The translations under genes were made by a program, and so were the position numbers. 64,000 nucleotides of DNA from CALKWS01 sp051020515. Lineage in GTDB: Bacteria; Actinomycetota; Actinomycetes; Actinomycetales; Beutenbergiaceae. The DNA is taken from positions 1,798,001 to 1,862,000 of the forward strand of contig NZ_CP194857.1 in assembly GCF_051020515.1 (NCBI RefSeq), in the 5' to 3' direction. Below the pieces are notes generated by a model. The model saw only the letters and a list, made by a program, of their open reading frames with translations, did not search any database and was not told the origin of the DNA. This document shows, in pieces, positions 60,859 to 64,000 of the stretch (within the stretch, counting starts at the first letter, position 1; each line of letters begins with the position of its first letter).

Positions 60859-63555
60859 GTGAGTACCGCCCTGTACCGCCGCTACCGGCCCGAGACGTTC
60901 ACCGACGTGATCGGGCAGGAGCACGTCACCGAGCCGTTGATGGCCGCGCTGGCCGCGGACCGGGTCACCCACGCCTACCTCTTCTCCGGTCCGCGAGGCT
61001 GCGGGAAGACGACGTCGGCGCGGATCCTGGCACGTTGCCTCAACTGCGCCCAGGGCCCCACCGCCCAGCCCTGCGGGCAGTGCGACAGTTGCGTGGAACT
61101 GGCCCGGGGCGGGTCGGGAAGCCTGGACGTGGTGGAGATCGACGCCGCCAGCCACAACGGCGTGGACGACGCGCGGGAACTGCGCGAGCGGGCCGCGTTC
61201 GCCCCCGCCCGGGACCGGTACAAGATCTTCATCCTCGATGAGGCGCACATGGTCACCACGCAGGGATTCAACGCCCTGCTCAAACTCGTCGAGGAACCCC
61301 CGCCGCACATCAAGTTCGTGTTCGCCACCACCGAACCGGACAAGGTGATCGGCACCATTCGTTCCCGCACCCACCACTACCCGTTCCGTCTGGTGGCCCC
61401 GGAGAAACTCACCGACTACCTGCAGTCCCTGGCCCAAGCCGAAGGGATCAGCGTGGCCGGCGGCGTGCTCCCGCTTGTGGTGCGGGCCGGCGGTGGGTCG
61501 GTGCGCGACTCCCTGTCGGTGCTGGACCAGCTCATCGCCGGGGCCAAGGATGCCGAACTCACCTATGAGCGGGCGGTGGCGCTGCTCGGGTTCACCCACG
61601 CCGCCCTCCTGGACGATGCCGTGGAGGCCCTGGCCGCGCGTGACGGGCTGAGCGTGTTCCGGGTGGTGGACCGGGTGATCGAGTCCGGGCACGCCCCTCG
61701 ACGGTTCGTGGAGGACCTGCTCGAGCGGCTGCGGGACCTGATCGTGGTCCGCGCCGCCGGCGAGGAGGCGGCCTCGGTGCTGCGCAGCGTCCCTGCCGAC
61801 CAACTCGAGCGCATGCGCTCCCAGGCCCAGCACATGGGCGCCGGAGCCCTGTCCCGCGCCGCGGACCTGGTCAACGATGGCCTGACCGAGATGACCGGCG
61901 CCACGTCCCCGCGCCTGCAGCTGGAGTTGCTGTGCGCACGCCTGCTGCTTCCCGCTGCCGATGACGGCGTGGACGGCTTCGCCGCACGATTGGACCGGTT
62001 GGAAGCAGCGATCGCAGGTGCGCCGGCGCCGAGCAGCCCGACAACTGCCCGCCCGACGACGGAGCCGGCCCCCCAGCCGCAGGCCCGGGAAGTGCCCGCG
62101 AACGGAGGAACGACCGAGCGGCCCGCTGCGGCTCCGGTACGAGCCCAGGAGGCGGCCCGGGCGGCCCAGCCCGAACCGGCCGGCCGGCCGGCCGAGCCCG
62201 CACCCGAACCGGACTCCGGACCGGCGCCGGACGTGGGACCTCACCGGCCGGGAACGAGTCGGGAGGCACCGGCGGCGCCAGAGGAACCGGCAGCACCCGC
62301 AGCCGCGCAGACCCCGCCAGACGAGAAAACCCAGGCAGGCGAGCAGGCCGGAGGCGCGATGACGACGGATCAGGTTCGTCGTCGTTGGCCCGAGGTGCTG
62401 GACACCCTGGCCCGGCTCAAGCGGACCTCGTGGGCGCTGGTCTCCCAGGATGCCCAGGTGATGGATCTATCCCCGACCACGTTGTCGCTGGGCTTTTCCA
62501 CCTCGGGCCTGGCCACCGCGTTCCGGTCCGGCCCGCACGGCGACATGGTGGCGCAGGCGCTACGGGAGACCCTGGGGGTGGAGGTTCGGATCGAGCCGGT
62601 CCTGAACGACGGTTCCGCGGGCGGTGGTGGCGCCGCTGCGCACCGGCCGGCGCCGACGCAATCCGGTCCCGGGACCCCGGCCGCCGATCCCACCGCGTCC
62701 GCCCCGAGTGCCCCGCACGAGCAGACCTCCCGGCCGGCATCGGGTCGTCAGTCGGCAGCCGGGCCAGCGGCCCAGACCGCGGGACCGGGGCAGACCGCGG
62801 GACCGGGGCAGGCCCCGCAGCCGGAGCGACCCGCGCAGCCGGAACAGGCGGCGCGAGCCGAGCAGCCCGCGCCTCGCAGTCTCGGTGCGGTCAGTGGCGG
62901 TGCGGAGCCTGCGGGCCCGGAAGCCGGTGACGGCCACTCATCGGACCGGCCGCCGCACGGTGCCGGCCGGACCGGACCGAGTGCCACGGGCGCGGCCCGG
63001 TCGGCGGGCACGACCTCCGCTGAGGTCAAGGGTCCGCGCGAGGCTCCGGCGAGCGATGCCACGCCGGGAATCGACGGCGATGGCTGGGCCGATGTCCCGG
63101 TACGGAGGCCACCGCAGAACTGGTCCGCAGCGGCGAGCGACCCCACCGGCTCCGGCAGCGAATCCGGCACTACGGGTGCGCCGGACCATGACGTGCCGCC
63201 CCGCGCGGGCGCGATCCCGGATGAGACGGCCGGTCCGGTCGCGCCGGCCTCACCTGGTTCCGATGCCACACCCGACCACTCGCACCCCTCCTCGGCCCCG
63301 GACGCACCGGACCACGGCACCTCCGGCTACCGGGCGATCGCCACCCAGGCGCAGGAAGCCGCCCTGGTAGCCGAGCCACCGCGCAACCCAGATGCGCCCG
63401 CACCCGTGCAGCGCCTCGGGGACGAAGCCGATGAGCACTCCGATGACGATCCGGCCCTGGAGACCACCGAGGTGGTGGGCGCGCCGTTGGTGGCGCGTCT
63501 GTTGGGCGGAACCGTGATCGATGAGGAGATCGACGATCCCGGGCAGGTGCGGTGA
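60859..63555 (+). CDS. dnaX: DNA polymerase III subunits gamma/tau
   Basis: 898 residues. AAA+ clamp-loader domain with Walker A GPRGCGKTT (44-52), zinc module CLNCAQGPTAQPCGQCDSC, Walker B ILDEAH and the sensor motif KFVFATTEPDKV. A domain III/tau-like part follows. The last ~500 residues are a very long Pro/Ala/Gln/Gly-rich tail, broken only by a conserved segment near 500-575 (VRRRWPEVLDTLARLKRTSWALVSQDAQV). The GTG at 60859 is the start; there is no sign of an E. coli-style slippage site. The stop overlaps the recR start. Confidence 0.95.
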   Translation: MSTALYRRYRPETFTDVIGQEHVTEPLMAALAADRVTHAYLFSGPRGCGKTTSARILARCLNCAQGPTAQPCGQCDSCVELARGGSGSLDVVEIDAASHNGVDDARELRERAAFAPARDRYKIFILDEAHMVTTQGFNALLKLVEEPPPHIKFVFATTEPDKVIGTIRSRTHHYPFRLVAPEKLTDYLQSLAQAEGISVAGGVLPLVVRAGGGSVRDSLSVLDQLIAGAKDAELTYERAVALLGFTHAALLDDAVEALAARDGLSVFRVVDRVIESGHAPRRFVEDLLERLRDLIVVRAAGEEAASVLRSVPADQLERMRSQAQHMGAGALSRAADLVNDGLTEMTGATSPRLQLELLCARLLLPAADDGVDGFAARLDRLEAAIAGAPAPSSPTTARPTTEPAPQPQAREVPANGGTTERPAAAPVRAQEAARAAQPEPAGRPAEPAPEPDSGPAPDVGPHRPGTSREAPAAPEEPAAPAAAQTPPDEKTQAGEQAGGAMTTDQVRRRWPEVLDTLARLKRTSWALVSQDAQVMDLSPTTLSLGFSTSGLATAFRSGPHGDMVAQALRETLGVEVRIEPVLNDGSAGGGGAAAHRPAPTQSGPGTPAADPTASAPSAPHEQTSRPASGRQSAAGPAAQTAGPGQTAGPGQAPQPERPAQPEQAARAEQPAPRSLGAVSGGAEPAGPEAGDGHSSDRPPHGAGRTGPSATGAARSAGTTSAEVKGPREAPASDATPGIDGDGWADVPVRRPPQNWSAAASDPTGSGSESGTTGAPDHDVPPRAGAIPDETAGPVAPASPGSDATPDHSHPSSAPDAPDHGTSGYRAIATQAQEAALVAEPPRNPDAPAPVQRLGDEADEHSDDDPALETTEVVGAPLVARLLGGTVIDEEIDDPGQVR

Positions 63556-64000
63556 TGGTGGCCTATGACGGCGCCGTCCAGGACCTGATCGATGAACTGG
63601 GCCGACTGCCCGGGGTGGGGCCCAAGAGCGCCCAGCGGATCGCCTTCTACGTTCTCGGCGCCGATCCCGAGGACGTCCAGCGCCTGGCCACCGCCCTGAC
63701 CGAGGTCAAGGCGCGGGTCCGGTTCTGTGAGGTGTGCGGCAACGTGGCCGAGGAGGAGCAGTGCCGCATCTGCCGTGACCCACGTCGCGACGGCGCGTTG
63801 CTGTGTGTGGTCGAGGAGGCCAAGGACGTCGTGGCGATCGAACGGACCCGGGAGTTCCGCGGGCGCTACCACGTGCTCGGTGGGGCCATCAACCCGATCG
63901 ACGGGGTGGGTCCGGACGATCTGCGCATCCGCGAACTGCTGACCCGCTGGGCGATGATGAGATCACCGAGATCATCATCGCCACCGACCCCAACGTGGAG
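63555..64000 (+). CDS. recR: Recombination protein RecR, 3' end missing and frameshifted
   Basis: The first 149 residues in the window. The helix-hairpin-helix ELGRLPGVGPKSAQRIAFYVL, four-cysteine zinc finger CEVCGNVAEEEQCRIC and Toprim start LCVVEEAKDVVAIERT are all present. The frame breaks near 63944-63949: one C restored gives RELLTRLGDDEITEIIIATDPNVE. It promotes RecFOR-dependent repair. The ATG at 63555 overlaps the dnaX stop. The gene runs off the end of the window. Confidence 0.9.
   Translation, partial: MVAYDGAVQDLIDELGRLPGVGPKSAQRIAFYVLGADPEDVQRLATALTEVKARVRFCEVCGNVAEEEQCRICRDPRRDGALLCVVEEAKDVVAIERTREFRGRYHVLGGAINPIDGVGPDDLRIRELLTRWAMMRSPRSSSPPTPTW

Overview
The window is very GC-rich DNA with dense, mostly translationally coupled genes (many ATGA or GTGA stop/start overlaps), GTG starts, and actinobacterial marker families: WhiB7, a glutaminase fused to STAS and cNMP domains, a CC-tailed CstA partner, LytR_C, DUF6328 and a Tad pilus locus. 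It is chromosomal DNA of an actinomycete, probably Micrococcales; the genus cannot be read from the sequence. No phage, insertion sequence or CRISPR array was seen.

Layout. 1-8245: the end of an EamA exporter, then an Mrp-type cation/proton antiporter operon (F, G, fused A'-B, C, three antiporter-like subunits, E). 8242-12406: an M20 carbamoylase-type hydrolase, an SSS symporter and a DUF3311 partner, divergent from nagB. 12506-15624: a CPBP protein with an 18-residue repeat and two membrane proteins of unknown role. 15795-22304: a five-gene oligopeptide-type ABC importer operon ending in a fused double CMD/AhpD protein. 22382-24225: tRNA-Ser(CGA), its terminator, a SufR-like regulator and a TetR regulator. 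24601-32220: a complete tad (Flp pilus) locus. 32273-33810: a membrane protein, and whiB7 with leader peptide, attenuator-like hairpin and promoter. 34059-43376: stress and osmolyte genes (ectD, an asparagine-synthetase-like enzyme with a dead glutaminase site, an OpuC-type osmolyte importer, glutaminase). 43514-49985: a Tat-exported amidohydrolase, a cstA / CC-tail protein / GET3-like ATPase module, and a fatty-acid desaturase. 50236-59998: an S10-like peptidase, a two-gene ABC exporter, a phosphotransferase, an AraC regulator, a GATase, a LytR_C protein and a uracil-type permease. 60090-64000: a non-coding stretch with a large imperfect hairpin, a 15-bp minisatellite, tRNA-Ser(GGA) and SRP RNA, followed by dnaX and a partial recR.

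Working together. The Mrp complex, the OpuC importer, EctD and possibly the glutaminase point to salt, osmotic and pH homeostasis. The tad genes form one pilus assembly line, from pilin and prepilin peptidase to the ATPase and platform. WhiB7 would link translation stress to drug-resistance genes elsewhere.

Caution. Ten genes are broken by single-base frameshifts (probably eleven with the CPBP gene). All but one are repaired by restoring one missing base, and each repaired gene has normal family length. They look like sequencing or assembly deletions, not biology; these genes are annotated across the break.
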